A stretch of DNA of 64,000 nt from Candidatus Sumerlaea chitinivorans (lineage in GTDB: Bacteria > Sumerlaeota > Sumerlaeia > Sumerlaeales > Sumerlaeaceae): assembly GCA_003290465.1 (NCBI GenBank), contig CP030759.1, positions 1,032,672 to 1,096,671 on the forward strand, given 5' to 3'. Position numbers and translations under genes: made by a program. The notes beneath the pieces were generated by a model, which was given only the letters and a program-made list of their open reading frames with translations, did not search any database and was not told where the DNA came from. This document shows, piece after piece, positions 17,548 through 26,822 of this stretch. Positions within the stretch are counted from its first letter, which is position 1, and each line of letters starts with the position of its first letter.

Positions 17548-18399
17548 ATGTACAAGTCCATGCAATTGCTGATCGGCTGCGTGACCGCCGTCGTTATTTT
17601 CTCTGTGACAGCTTGGGGAAAGGGCTCCGAGATGATGATCATTGCTCACAGGGGTGCTTCGCGTGAGTGCCCCGAAAACACTCTTGCTGCAGTCAAACGA
17701 GCGTGGGAGATTGGCGCAGATGCCGTCGAAATTGATGTGCATCTCTCGGCGGACCGCAAACTTGTGGTCATCCACGATTCAACAACATCTCGCACGACCG
17801 GACGCGACTACGTCGTCAGCGAAACACTCAGCTCTGTCCTCTGTTCTCTCGACGCCGGAGCATGGAAAGGCGCCTCATTTCGCGGCGAAAAGGTACCCTT
17901 GTTAGAAGAAGTTTTGGCGACCGTGCCAAAGGGCAAGACTCTCTTTGTCGAAATCAAGTCCAGCCCTGAGACGGTGGGTGTACTCAAGAAAGTTCTCGAG
18001 CGATCCAAGGCGGCTTCCCAAGTAGTGCTGATCAGTTTTGATCTGAAAGTGATAGAAGCCGCATCGCGCGAACTACCAAACATTCGACGCTATTGGCTCA
18101 GAGGGACACTCAAAGATGAGGCAACAAGCGCCCCGCTTCCCCATCCCGCGACTTGGATCTCAATGGCAAAGGCGGCGGGGGCACATGGTTTAGACCTTCA
18201 CCACGCAGGAATGACTGCTGACTTTGTGAAGGCTGTGCGAGAAGCAGGGATGGAACTCTACGTTTGGACGGTAAACGATCCAGAAATCGCAAAGCAGATG
18301 CACGCCTTGCAATGCGATGGATTGACCACAGATGATCCCCGTGCCATGCTTAAGCTCTTTGGCCGAGCCCCCAAAACCGTGGAGGAGCGTCAGCGTTAA
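17548..18399 (+). CDS. glpQ: Exported glycerophosphodiester phosphodiesterase
   Basis: About 283 aa from the ATG at 17548 (a TTG at 17533 would add five residues). The N-terminus is a signal peptide (MQLLIGCVTAVVIFSVTAWG). GDPD motifs follow: MIIAHRGASRECPENTLAAVKRAWEIGAD, with the His-Arg-Gly and Glu-Asn-Thr groups, then VEIDVHLSADRKLVVIHD carrying the metal-binding Glu/Asp and catalytic His. The enzyme splits glycerophosphodiesters from lipid turnover into glycerol-3-phosphate and alcohol. The C-terminal VWTVNDPEIAKQM...GLTTDDP is also diagnostic. Its last codon overlaps the stop of the convergent TPR lipoprotein gene by 4 bases. Confidence 0.93.
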   Translation: MYKSMQLLIGCVTAVVIFSVTAWGKGSEMMIIAHRGASRECPENTLAAVKRAWEIGADAVEIDVHLSADRKLVVIHDSTTSRTTGRDYVVSETLSSVLCSLDAGAWKGASFRGEKVPLLEEVLATVPKGKTLFVEIKSSPETVGVLKKVLERSKAASQVVLISFDLKVIEAASRELPNIRRYWLRGTLKDEATSAPLPHPATWISMAKAAGAHGLDLHHAGMTADFVKAVREAGMELYVWTVNDPEIAKQMHALQCDGLTTDDPRAMLKLFGRAPKTVEERQR

Positions 18400-19025
18400 C
18401 CATCGCCGAATTTTTTCCCACTGCGCCGACGCTCCAAATCATAGAGACAAGCTTTCACTCGCTTGGCAGCTTCAAGGTCGCCGGGCTGGAGCAGCTTCTC
18501 AGCAGAACGCGCATACCGCTCAGCTGCTTCCCAGTCTCCCAAATAGGCGCTACTGAGGTTTGAGGCCAGCAAATACGAATCGAGAGCTATTAAACGCTGC
18601 CCTGCGCTTTCTGCCCACTGCGCTAACAGAAGAGCAGTATCTCTGGCACCGGCAAAATCTCCACGATGCGTTTGAAGGTAAATCGCAGTGCTTGCAGCAA
18701 AGGGCGCGTTGGGCCCACCCGCTTTGACGGCGGCACGCGCGTTTTGGATCGCCCACTTCAAATTGCCATCGTGGAAACGGGCGGTTGCAATCCCCATGTA
18801 CGCCTCGTCGTCATTGGGCTGATGTTTGAGCGACTTCCGGTAGAGGCTGATCGCATAATCGAGGCTATTCATCGAGAGGGCGACTCCTGCCCGCTCCTTC
18901 AATGCCCGTTCGTCGCCTCCGTAACGGAACCGATCAAACAAGAAACTTGAGCGAACCTGCCAGCAACAACCACTTAGGCCTAACGCCACAACCACAACAC
19001 CTACGCTTGCATAACGCTGCCACAT
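18396..19025 (-). CDS. TPR-repeat lipoprotein
   Basis: 209 aa from the ATG at 19025; the frame is open further upstream but that part lies in the 3' end of thrS and is rejected. The N-terminus YASVGVVVVALGLSGCC is a lipoprotein signal, with the lipid-bearing Cys about residue 18. Residues about 55-195 contain three or four TPR-like helical pairs (SLDYAISLYRKSLKHQPNDDEAYMGIA; NLKWAIQNARAAVKAGG; DWEAAERYARSAEKLLQPGDLEAAKRV). Such proteins act as scaffolds in the envelope; no specific partner is shown. It follows thrS by 40 bp on the same strand and may be co-transcribed. Confidence 0.8.
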   Translation of the reverse strand: MWQRYASVGVVVVALGLSGCCWQVRSSFLFDRFRYGGDERALKERAGVALSMNSLDYAISLYRKSLKHQPNDDEAYMGIATARFHDGNLKWAIQNARAAVKAGGPNAPFAASTAIYLQTHRGDFAGARDTALLLAQWAESAGQRLIALDSYLLASNLSSAYLGDWEAAERYARSAEKLLQPGDLEAAKRVKACLYDLERRRSGKKFGDG

Positions 19026-19065
19026 GTCGAGGGCACCCTTTCGTTTACTCTGCAGCAAACTCCAC

Positions 19066-21000
19066 TCACGCCTTGCGCTTCCGGATTTCTTCGAAAACCT
19101 TCGCAATGAAATCCCCAATCGCCATTGTCCCAAGATCTCCTTGAGCATGGCGCCGCACGCTGACGCTCTGCGAGTCCATTTCTTTTTGGCCAATGATGAG
19201 CATATAGGGTATTTTGCGCAGTTCGGCAACCCGAATCTTTGCGCCGATTTTCTCTTCGCCTTCATCTAAGGTGACGCGAACCTGATGGCGCTTTAGCTCC
19301 TCGTAGACCTGACGGGAGTAATCCCGGAATTTCTCACTAATTGGCAATATCGCAACCTGCACCGGCGACAGCCACACGGGAAGATTGCCAGCAGTGTGCT
19401 CGATTAGGACGCCAATGAAACGCTCAAGTGAGCCAAAAATCGCGCGGTGGACCATCACCGGCCGATGCTTTTGACCATCGGCTCCAATGTAACTTATGTC
19501 AAATCGCTCCGGCATCGAGAAATCCACCTGAATCGTTCCGCATTGCCACGAGCGTTTGAGCGAGTCCTTTACGTGGAAGTCAATTTTCGGACCGTAAAAG
19601 GCCCCGTCCCCCGGGTTCAGCTTGTACTGAATGTTAAGTTTTTCCAGGGAGTGTTGAAGAGCATTTGTGGCGTTTTCCCACATCTCGTCCGAACCAATGC
19701 TCTTTTCAGGACGCGTAGAGAGCTCGATGTGATAATCGAAGCCGAATACCCCGTAGACGTAGCGGATGAATTCAATCGTTTCCTCAATAGCCTCTTGAAG
19801 CTGTTCAGGGGTCGTGAAGATGTGAGCATCGTCCTGCGTAAAGCAACGAACCCGGAAAAGTCCATGCAATACCCCGCTGAGCTCATGCCGGTGAACGCGA
19901 CCGAATTCTGCGATTTTTAGGGGCAGATCGCGATAGCTCCGAAGAGAACTCTTGTAGACAAGAAGGCACCCCGGACAATTCATGGGCTTGACGGCATAGG
20001 TGCGCTCATCAATTTCCGTAAAGTACATGTTTTCCTTATAGTGATCCCAATGCCCGCTTCGGTGCCAGAGCTCCTCGTTGAGGATGAGCGGCGTCATAAT
20101 TTCTACGTATTGCCGCTTCGCAAGTTCTTCGCGCAGGAATGTGATCAGTTCATTGTAAATGATCACACCATTCGGGTGAAAGAATGGGAACCCCGGCCCT
20201 TCCTCTTGGAACGAGAACAAATCCAACTCTTTTCCAATGCGGCGGTGGTCTCGCTTCTTGGCTTCTTCGAGTAACCTTAGATGCTCCTCGAGCGATTTTT
20301 TGTCGGGGAACGAAGTGCCGTACACGCGCTGAAGCATTTTGTTACGTGCATCGCCACGCCAGTAGGCACCGGCCACGCTCAATAGCTTGATCGCTTTGAT
20401 GTAGGACGTGCGCGGAACATGGGGACCACGGCACAAATCGATAAACTCCCCTTGCTCGTAGCATGAAATCGTCTCTTCGTCGGGGAGCTCATTGATGATT
20501 TCGATTTTGTAGTCTTCGCCCCGCTTTCGAAAGAGCTCGATTGCTTCCTGTCGCGGAAGCTCGTGGCGACGAATTTCGTAGTCACTTTGGATGATCTTTT
20601 GCATCTCCGCCTCAATCGCATCGAGCTGGCTTTGCGAGAGTGGCTCCGGTAGATCGAAGTCATAATAAAAACTGTCGGAAAGCGGTGGGCCAATTGTCAG
20701 CTTCGCCTCAGGAATCACCCGCTTCACTGCTTGAGCCAGAATATGCGCCGACGTGTGGCGGAAGACTTCCCGTCCATCTTCATCGTCCCACGTAACAAAT
20801 TCAACCCGTGCATCCGACGTGACAGGTGTGGACAAATCTTTTAGCTCTCCGTTGACCCGTGCCGCCAACGCTGCTTTGGCCAAACGCGGCCCTATACGCT
20901 TTGCAACCTCCAGCAACGGAGTTCCAGCACCAACAGGCATTTTACTGCCATCAGGTAGTTCAAGCTCCACGGTGGCCGAAACGTTTGCACTCTCTACCAT
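19066..21000 (-). CDS. thrS: Threonine--tRNA ligase
   Basis: 644 aa, full length. TGS domain at residues about 8-70; the editing domain follows with HTSAHILAQAVKRV and a distal CRGPHVPRT; the class II core shows MNCPGCLLVYKSSLRSYRDLPL, with the zinc-binding Cys, RVHRHELSGVLHGLFRVRCFTQDDAHIF (motif 2 with the second zinc ligand) and motif 3 MVHRAIFGSLERFIGVLIEHTAG with the third ligand. The anticodon-binding domain ends the protein (VQVAILPISEKFRDYS; KIPYMLIIGQKE). A GAGGTGAT site sits just upstream of the ATG. The ~220 bp leader shows no T-box or obvious operator to my eye. infC, the common neighbour, is absent. Confidence 0.98.
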   Translation of the reverse strand: MVESANVSATVELELPDGSKMPVGAGTPLLEVAKRIGPRLAKAALAARVNGELKDLSTPVTSDARVEFVTWDDEDGREVFRHTSAHILAQAVKRVIPEAKLTIGPPLSDSFYYDFDLPEPLSQSQLDAIEAEMQKIIQSDYEIRRHELPRQEAIELFRKRGEDYKIEIINELPDEETISCYEQGEFIDLCRGPHVPRTSYIKAIKLLSVAGAYWRGDARNKMLQRVYGTSFPDKKSLEEHLRLLEEAKKRDHRRIGKELDLFSFQEEGPGFPFFHPNGVIIYNELITFLREELAKRQYVEIMTPLILNEELWHRSGHWDHYKENMYFTEIDERTYAVKPMNCPGCLLVYKSSLRSYRDLPLKIAEFGRVHRHELSGVLHGLFRVRCFTQDDAHIFTTPEQLQEAIEETIEFIRYVYGVFGFDYHIELSTRPEKSIGSDEMWENATNALQHSLEKLNIQYKLNPGDGAFYGPKIDFHVKDSLKRSWQCGTIQVDFSMPERFDISYIGADGQKHRPVMVHRAIFGSLERFIGVLIEHTAGNLPVWLSPVQVAILPISEKFRDYSRQVYEELKRHQVRVTLDEGEEKIGAKIRVAELRKIPYMLIIGQKEMDSQSVSVRRHAQGDLGTMAIGDFIAKVFEEIRKRKA

Positions 21001-21250
21001 CTTATCACCTCAGACATGGGTCGGGAACTCTGGTGGGCTCGGCCATATTAAGGTAGGTTACCACAAAGCGGCTACGAACCCGCTTTCCCGTTTAGCTAAT
21101 TGTTGTCACACTAAACGCATTGCTTTCATTCATGTAGACCGGTGTGCCGTGCGCCAATGCAAGTTCAATTGCTATTGATTCCAAGGGCCGATGCGTGCGA
21201 CAAGCTAAGAGTCATCGAACCATGTGGGTTGGCCGGGAGGTGCACCAGCA

Positions 21251-21637
21251 GTGGGTGAGAAAAGGAGTCCACGGGTGCTCGTCATCGAGGACGATATCGA
21301 ACTGTGCAAGGTCCTGAGAACCCTGCTCGAACAAAGTGGCTTTCGGGTCGACGTTGCATATGACGGTGAAACAGGACTGGCACTTCTCCGCAAGAATCAT
21401 CCTGCAGTGGCAATGATCGATATTGTCCTACCCCGTCTCAACGGATTGGAAATCATTGCCGAAATCATACGAATGGTCCCTGAAGAACGACCGAAAATAC
21501 TCGTCCTGACAGGCGTTGCCTCGGATTCAGGAATTACTGATCAGCAGTGGTGCGAAAAGCTCAATGTGGACGCTTATATTTCAAAACCAGCAGACCCTAA
21601 GCACATTGTGGAGGTTGTGAACCAACTTCTTGCCTAA
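21251..21637 (+). CDS. Single-domain response regulator (receiver only)
   Basis: 128 aa if started at the GTG at 21251, about 10 bases after a GGGAGG site; GTG at 21224 is possible but adds only a Gly/Pro-rich leader. The CheY-like fold is complete: acidic pair VLVIEDDIEL, phospho-acceptor Asp in VAMIDIVLPRLNG, Thr in KILVLTGVASD and the conserved Lys in YISKPADP. No output domain follows. It is divergent from thrS and has no sensor kinase next to it, so it is an orphan receiver, possibly acting by protein-protein contact or as a phosphorelay intermediate. Confidence 0.88.
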   Translation: MGEKRSPRVLVIEDDIELCKVLRTLLEQSGFRVDVAYDGETGLALLRKNHPAVAMIDIVLPRLNGLEIIAEIIRMVPEERPKILVLTGVASDSGITDQQWCEKLNVDAYISKPADPKHIVEVVNQLLA

Positions 21638-21649
21638 CAGCGGCTCCAC

Positions 21650-23902
21650 TTATCCGGCCAAGCTCTTTTCGACCTTGGGACGACATATCACGAGCGGAAC
21701 GGGTAGCAGACGCTCGACGCCTCCCAAATCACTCGGTAAGTTCACCACGCCATCGCGCAATTCCGGGCGTAGCTTCGCTTTGTGAGCGCACGGATCATTG
21801 ATGAACATGACCGACGATCCGCCACCGTCCATATTCATAGCCTCTCGGCATCCGAGATTCTTCATAAGCTGAGCAAGTTCGGCAAGCGTTGCTCCACATG
21901 AGTGACGGAGATCGGCTCGCCCATCCACCACCACCAGCACGACCGTCCCATCTGCGCGGACTCCAATTGCCGTACGCGGAGCCCGCGTGCGATCCCAGTC
22001 ATATGGAAAACGAGTCGGCGGAACACCACGTTTTCGGGCGGTGCGTAACGCGGACGAAAGCCCTGTCCGTGGCAATTCTGCATTTTCTTCAAAGCGCGGC
22101 TCCGTAGTGAGCTCGACCGGCTGAAACTCCTCTTTGCTGCTTCCTAACGGGACGATTTCTCCCTCGCTCACAAGCATGGGCCCCACGGCAAATGCATGTC
22201 GCACAGCCACTTCTGTCCCGGAAATAGGAGAGACCACCTCAACGTCGGCGGCATGGGAGGGTTCAATTTCGCCTCCAAAGGCCTCCGAATCCCCAATCAC
22301 CCAGCCATTCATCGGCACTTCGGTTGAACAGTCCTCAAATGTTTCCACAATCGAGTTGCCCACAATCACCGCCCCGAAGTTCACAGGACCGACCTTGTTT
22401 TCCGCATAGGAGCGGTCTGCCTTCGTAAATGGGCTTGCGGCAACAGACTCGCCTTCAAAAATCAGTGGCTCCGCCAGGAGTTTAAGTCCGACGTTGGTCG
22501 TGATGAAGGATTCACCATCCATCGTCCGCACAAACGTAGCGCGGCGCAGAGTTCGGATCTGGTGCGTGCGACCATTTTCAATCAGCACGGCAACAGGATC
22601 ATTCATTGCGCTGTGTAGCGTAACGTACTCTTCTGGGAAATTGAGGAAAAACGTGGAGTTTGTGGCTGCCAGAATCTCGTCTTCAAAGTGCTGGATCTTT
22701 CCCCGCGAACGCAATCGCTCTGTCTCGTTCACCACTTCTGAAAGAAAAGCACAGCCTACGTACGGAACCACGCGGCGGATCCTTTCAGCGGTTTGTTCCA
22801 GCTCTGCCCCATTCCGCACAAACTGTGGATGTGACTTCTCCATAAACTCTTTTGCTTCGGACTCACACCATGGCCTGCCCTGCTGGTCTTGTGCTTCGAG
22901 TTCTCGCCATTGCGAAAATAGGTGCGCATTTTCACCGATGTAGGCATCCACGAAGGCGGTGCGCGAAAGCTCGTATAAGGTAAGTTTCACGTCTGCCCAC
23001 TCTAAGCCCCAGCACTCGGGTTGGAACTTGTCTGATATGTTGAACGTGTTCTTCTGTGGATCCCAAAACAGTGCCTTGCTGCTTGTGAGCGCTTCACACA
23101 CATACGCAAGGATGCTTGTACGGCCGAAAACGCGGCGATGCAGGGAAATCCATCTCTCACGAAATGGTGGTGCGAATTCTCCCTTCCATGAGCGATCACA
23201 CGGCAGAAATGCGACAGGGAAAGTCTGTCCACGCTCAGATCGCAACGCGCCGGTAGCCCAAAACGTCTGCCAAAATGCGTTAGCAATTGCAGCTTGTGCC
23301 TTGACGTCACCTCGGTCGCATGCCGTACCGTCCGGTGCAAGCGCATGAAGAACAAGTGGTCGCACATCCAAGGATTCCGTACGAAATGCTTCCTTGGGCA
23401 CTTCGATCATGTTGAAAGCAAAGCCCCCGGAAAACTCCTCGTTGCTGCAGGCTGAGCGAAGAAAATTGCGCCAAGCGGCTTCCTGCCGATGATAATGGCT
23501 TTCACCCTCTCTGAAGACCTGCTCTGCAACCCGCCACTGAGCATCACAAACTTCAAGGCCTGCCGGAAGGGATTCCTTCGGACGCTCAATATGTTCCACA
23601 ATGCAAAGTTGCTCAATGTAGAGAGGATAAAGCTTGTAGCGCAAACGCGACCAGCGAACAGCCGTGCCCTTAAGATCGGCTACGCCCTCCCGGTCCATTG
23701 GCGAATCGAACTCTGCTACCTCCTGAACAAGTTGGCTCAGCCAATTAAGAAAGGTGTCAATTTGTTCCTCTGTGACCCGCGGCGGTTGGGGCTGGGATAC
23801 GCGCAGTATGCCAAGATTTGGCCATCTTCCGGCCCTGCGAATTCCCTGTACATAGTCGCTCGGTGGCGGCGTTGGTGAAGTACGCCCTAACTGAGTCATC
23901 AC
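21650..23902 (-). CDS. Large protein with C-terminal phosphodiester glycosidase (NAGPA/DUF2233-like) domain
   Basis: 750 aa, start ATG at 23902 just after an AAGGAG site. Residues about 620-740 form a phosphodiester glycosidase domain: RTAIGVRADGTVVLVVVDGR, the HSCGATLAELAQLMKNLGC helix and the catalytic-site motif MNMDGGGSSVMFIN (Asp692). In the human uncovering enzyme and bacterial homologs this fold cleaves N-acetylglucosamine-type phosphodiesters, usually outside the cell. The first ~450 residues are not recognised; they are Trp/Glu-rich, read as mixed alpha/beta and are charged, with segments such as SRLRYKLYPLYIEQLC. No signal peptide is visible, which is odd for the family. It is convergent with the receiver gene 13 bp away. 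Function of the N-terminal part is unknown. Confidence 0.7.
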   Translation of the reverse strand: MMTQLGRTSPTPPPSDYVQGIRRAGRWPNLGILRVSQPQPPRVTEEQIDTFLNWLSQLVQEVAEFDSPMDREGVADLKGTAVRWSRLRYKLYPLYIEQLCIVEHIERPKESLPAGLEVCDAQWRVAEQVFREGESHYHRQEAAWRNFLRSACSNEEFSGGFAFNMIEVPKEAFRTESLDVRPLVLHALAPDGTACDRGDVKAQAAIANAFWQTFWATGALRSERGQTFPVAFLPCDRSWKGEFAPPFRERWISLHRRVFGRTSILAYVCEALTSSKALFWDPQKNTFNISDKFQPECWGLEWADVKLTLYELSRTAFVDAYIGENAHLFSQWRELEAQDQQGRPWCESEAKEFMEKSHPQFVRNGAELEQTAERIRRVVPYVGCAFLSEVVNETERLRSRGKIQHFEDEILAATNSTFFLNFPEEYVTLHSAMNDPVAVLIENGRTHQIRTLRRATFVRTMDGESFITTNVGLKLLAEPLIFEGESVAASPFTKADRSYAENKVGPVNFGAVIVGNSIVETFEDCSTEVPMNGWVIGDSEAFGGEIEPSHAADVEVVSPISGTEVAVRHAFAVGPMLVSEGEIVPLGSSKEEFQPVELTTEPRFEENAELPRTGLSSALRTARKRGVPPTRFPYDWDRTRAPRTAIGVRADGTVVLVVVDGRADLRHSCGATLAELAQLMKNLGCREAMNMDGGGSSVMFINDPCAHKAKLRPELRDGVVNLPSDLGGVERLLPVPLVICRPKVEKSLAG

Positions 23903-24067
23903 GCACTCCTTAAATTGTCAGTATTCACGGCATGACCGGCCATTGCTCGTTGCGCGGTGCTTGAGATGACTGCAGAGCCAAACATCGTCAAGTGAATCCG
24001 TGGAAAGCAGCCGCCCCATACTTTGATATGTGACCGCGGCTTCCGAGGAACCTTCCGTTAAGAAGGT

Positions 24068-25660
24068 CTACCGACGCAAAGCTGAAAGATAAAATGTGTA
24101 GATGGTGCGGCCTTCATGCTCCGGGAGAAAACCAGTGACGATGACATCACCGATCTTGTCATTGTTGAGGTCGTCGACCAATAGCGAGGAAAACGGATAG
24201 CGGGTCCGAATTACGCTTTTCGGTTTCGAGTCAAAGCCAGAGTTCCCCCCAAGGTTGGGATATATGGAAATCTCTTGAGGTCCCGTTTTCATGACCAAGT
24301 CAACTTTGCCATCGCCGTCCATGTCGTGATTGATAAACGCTTGTTGTTGGAAGAGCTGCCGGGCACCGTACATTTCGTAGTTCACGGTTACCCGCTGCTT
24401 AAAGCTGTAGACATCAAGAAACCGATTGCGTTGCTTATCCCAAAGGTAGAAGCGCAGTTCTCCGTCCAAGCCTTTGCGCAAGTAGGCACGTAGCTGCGAC
24501 TCCATGCTTGCCGGCTGGAAATCGAGATGAAATAGCGCAATGTCCAGTGCGCCGTCGCCGTTGATATCGCCAAGCGGGACAATCTCGCTGTAGGCAAGAT
24601 CGCGTGTGTGGAGAGTAAAGTCGGGCTTCGTGGAGAACGAACGGTCCGGTTTGCCTAAGTAAACTGCAATATCGGTTCGCGGAGTCAGTTTAGCAGCCGA
24701 ACTCTCTACACTAAAGGTATCCCAAATTCCGTCGCCATTGAAATCCGCAAGGTTTGGGGCTGCGATGATGCGACTTTTGAAAACTGCGTAGCTTGTGGCA
24801 ATGCGTTGCAATAGCTGAGAAGGAACTGCATCAAACGCGCCCTTTGCATTACGATAAAAAACCGTGTTAGGCGTTAGGATATCCAACCGTTTGTCGCCAT
24901 CAAAATCCAAAACTAAAAACTGCGGTGAGTTCGTTTCCATGCTGAACTGAAGGGCCAGCCAGCCCTTTAGTGAGGGCAGCGGCCGCACGAAATCCGGCGC
25001 GTTTTCATCAAATTCTGGCATCCCCAAGAGATCCGGCTCGCGGTGCATGAGGGTTTGCTGCCGCGTGCTCATTGGCATCGGCACTTTGGCCTTCAGGGAA
25101 TAGCGAAATTCCGAATCCGGCTCGTAAACTTCCAGTTGATCGCTATTTGGAACCAGCAACTCGCTCCGTCCATCCGCGTTCATGTCTACAGCAGCGTCGA
25201 GGTAGCGCAAGATCGGTGCAGTGGTGAGGTCAATTGTTCGCTGGAGCAGGGGCTGAAAGGCCGACGCAGCACTGGCCTCCGTTCGAAAGGCCGCCGGCGG
25301 GGCAAATTCTACGCCGTCGGAAGAAAAAAAGACGAGCTGAAGGCCACGATCACGCGAAACTTTGCCGACACTTACCGCAGCGTACTTTTCAGGAATGGCA
25401 ATGGTTTGTCCCAACTCAAGGGATGGTGCTGCCGGAAACGTATTCTCAGTCCCCTGAAAGAATATGAGAATCCTTCGGTGAAACACCACAAGGATGTCAT
25501 TCCGCCCGTCGCCATTCAAATCGTAGCGGGATTCAATGGCCTCACAGCTTGATGGAAGGTTTATGGCAGACTCCCGAAACTCAGGTTGGCCGAACACCAC
25601 GCCACTGAGAAGCCCAGCAAAAGCCAGTCCGCCGAAGAGTGTTTTTATACACCAAGCCAT
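24068..25660 (-). CDS. Secreted FG-GAP/VCBS repeat protein
   Basis: 530 aa with signal peptide (KTLFGGLAFAGLLSGVVFGQ). At least seven calcium-binding FG-GAP/VCBS repeats are visible, each with the DxNxDGxxD pattern: DLNGDGRNDILVV, DMNADGRSELLVP, DFDGDKRLDILTP, DFNGDGIWDTFSV, DINGDGALDIALF, DMDGDGKVDLVMK and DLNNDKIGDVIVT, spaced through the whole protein. This predicts a seven-bladed beta-propeller exported to the periplasm or surface, of the kind used in adhesion or ligand binding. No catalytic domain or sorting tail is seen. It is divergent from the M28-like gene over 73 bp. The ligand cannot be told from sequence. Confidence 0.88.
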   Translation of the reverse strand: MAWCIKTLFGGLAFAGLLSGVVFGQPEFRESAINLPSSCEAIESRYDLNGDGRNDILVVFHRRILIFFQGTENTFPAAPSLELGQTIAIPEKYAAVSVGKVSRDRGLQLVFFSSDGVEFAPPAAFRTEASAASAFQPLLQRTIDLTTAPILRYLDAAVDMNADGRSELLVPNSDQLEVYEPDSEFRYSLKAKVPMPMSTRQQTLMHREPDLLGMPEFDENAPDFVRPLPSLKGWLALQFSMETNSPQFLVLDFDGDKRLDILTPNTVFYRNAKGAFDAVPSQLLQRIATSYAVFKSRIIAAPNLADFNGDGIWDTFSVESSAAKLTPRTDIAVYLGKPDRSFSTKPDFTLHTRDLAYSEIVPLGDINGDGALDIALFHLDFQPASMESQLRAYLRKGLDGELRFYLWDKQRNRFLDVYSFKQRVTVNYEMYGARQLFQQQAFINHDMDGDGKVDLVMKTGPQEISIYPNLGGNSGFDSKPKSVIRTRYPFSSLLVDDLNNDKIGDVIVTGFLPEHEGRTIYTFYLSALRR

Positions 25661-25733
25661 CTGCTCTTTCCTTGCTCTTGTACCGTGAGATTACGCAACA
25701 AGTTTCCATTCCCGCAACGGAGAGCATTCAAAA

Positions 25734-26678
25734 TTGCGCTGCATTCGAAAACAAATTCAATTCTACGTTCGCGTTTGCGTGCTTATCCTTAGCCTTCTGG
25801 CCATGTCACTCGCCCAGGCGGTTCATGCTCGTGTGCCCGAGTCGAATTTTGATGCTGAAAGAGCCTTTGGGTATTTGCGACAGCAAGTGGCGTTTGGGCC
25901 GCGTGTTCCAGGTTCCGCTGCCCACGAACAGACTCGTGCATTGATACTTCGTACACTGTCGGAGTGTGGTTTCACCACCTCGGTGCAAGAATTTGAGGCC
26001 TATGCTCCTGCGATGAAACAAGTCGTCCGGGGCTTCAACCTTATTGGAATCTATCCGCCGGGCTCGCGCGCACGCGTGATTTTAAGCGCCCACTACGATA
26101 CAAGATGCATCGCAGAACTCGATCCAAATCCAGCTCGGCGTGAATTGCCGATCCTCGGCGCGAATGATGGTGCGAGCGGGGTCGCTGTCTTGCTTGAGCT
26201 TGCGAGGGTTATCCATCAGCGCAAAGCAGTAAACACACCGATCGCATTCGTGTTCTTCGACCTTGAAGATCAAGGGCTCGGTGCCGACTCCCGTGGTTTT
26301 TGTCTTGGGTCACGCTATTTAGCCGCCAATTCGCCACCGGCGCTGATTGATTTTGAGATTGGGATTAACCTCGATATGGTCGGGGATGCCCAGCTAACTC
26401 TCCCTTACGAAGCCTTCTCATTTCAAGCCGCACCTGAGCTTGTCGAGGCAATCTGGGAAATCGGTGTGCAGGTAGATTCTGCCGTGTTTGTCAAGCGTAA
26501 AGGGCCCGCAGTTTACGACGATCATGTGCCGTTCCTCGAAAAAAAGAAAAAGTATATAAACATCATTGATTTCGATTACCCACAGTGGCACACGAGTGAC
26601 GATTGTGTGGAAAAATGCAGTCCACGAAGTCTGAAGACGTGTGGGGACACCCTATTGCAGTTCTTGTACCAGCAGTAG
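25734..26678 (+). CDS. Secreted M28-family, glutaminyl-peptide cyclotransferase-like zinc enzyme
   Basis: 314 aa from a TTG at 25734, 11 bases after GGAG; this start is needed to include the signal peptide (RVCVLILSLLAMSLAQAVHA). The zinc site of the M28/glutaminyl cyclase fold is laid out: VILSAHYDTR, LGANDGASGVAVLLELARV, VFFDLEDQGLGAD, INLDMVGDA and WHTSDDCVE. The single-zinc glutaminyl cyclase arrangement (DDHVPFL followed by IIDFDYPQWHT) fits better than a true two-zinc aminopeptidase. Such enzymes form N-terminal pyroglutamate or hydrolyse peptides in the periplasm or outside. The C-terminus has a Cys pair (DDCVEKC) that might form a disulfide. It is followed by dnaA. Confidence 0.85.
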   Translation: MRCIRKQIQFYVRVCVLILSLLAMSLAQAVHARVPESNFDAERAFGYLRQQVAFGPRVPGSAAHEQTRALILRTLSECGFTTSVQEFEAYAPAMKQVVRGFNLIGIYPPGSRARVILSAHYDTRCIAELDPNPARRELPILGANDGASGVAVLLELARVIHQRKAVNTPIAFVFFDLEDQGLGADSRGFCLGSRYLAANSPPALIDFEIGINLDMVGDAQLTLPYEAFSFQAAPELVEAIWEIGVQVDSAVFVKRKGPAVYDDHVPFLEKKKKYINIIDFDYPQWHTSDDCVEKCSPRSLKTCGDTLLQFLYQQ

Positions 26679-26822
26679 TGCATGCTGTCCCGCAGTTCCG
26701 ATATAGCGAAGGATGCAGATCCACACCCTGCGCTGTCTTCAGAATGTGAGTTCAAGTGGAGAAGAAAGTCGGACTTCGCAATGGTTTCTCTCAGCGGAAT
26801 GTCGATGCTAAGGAATGCGGAT

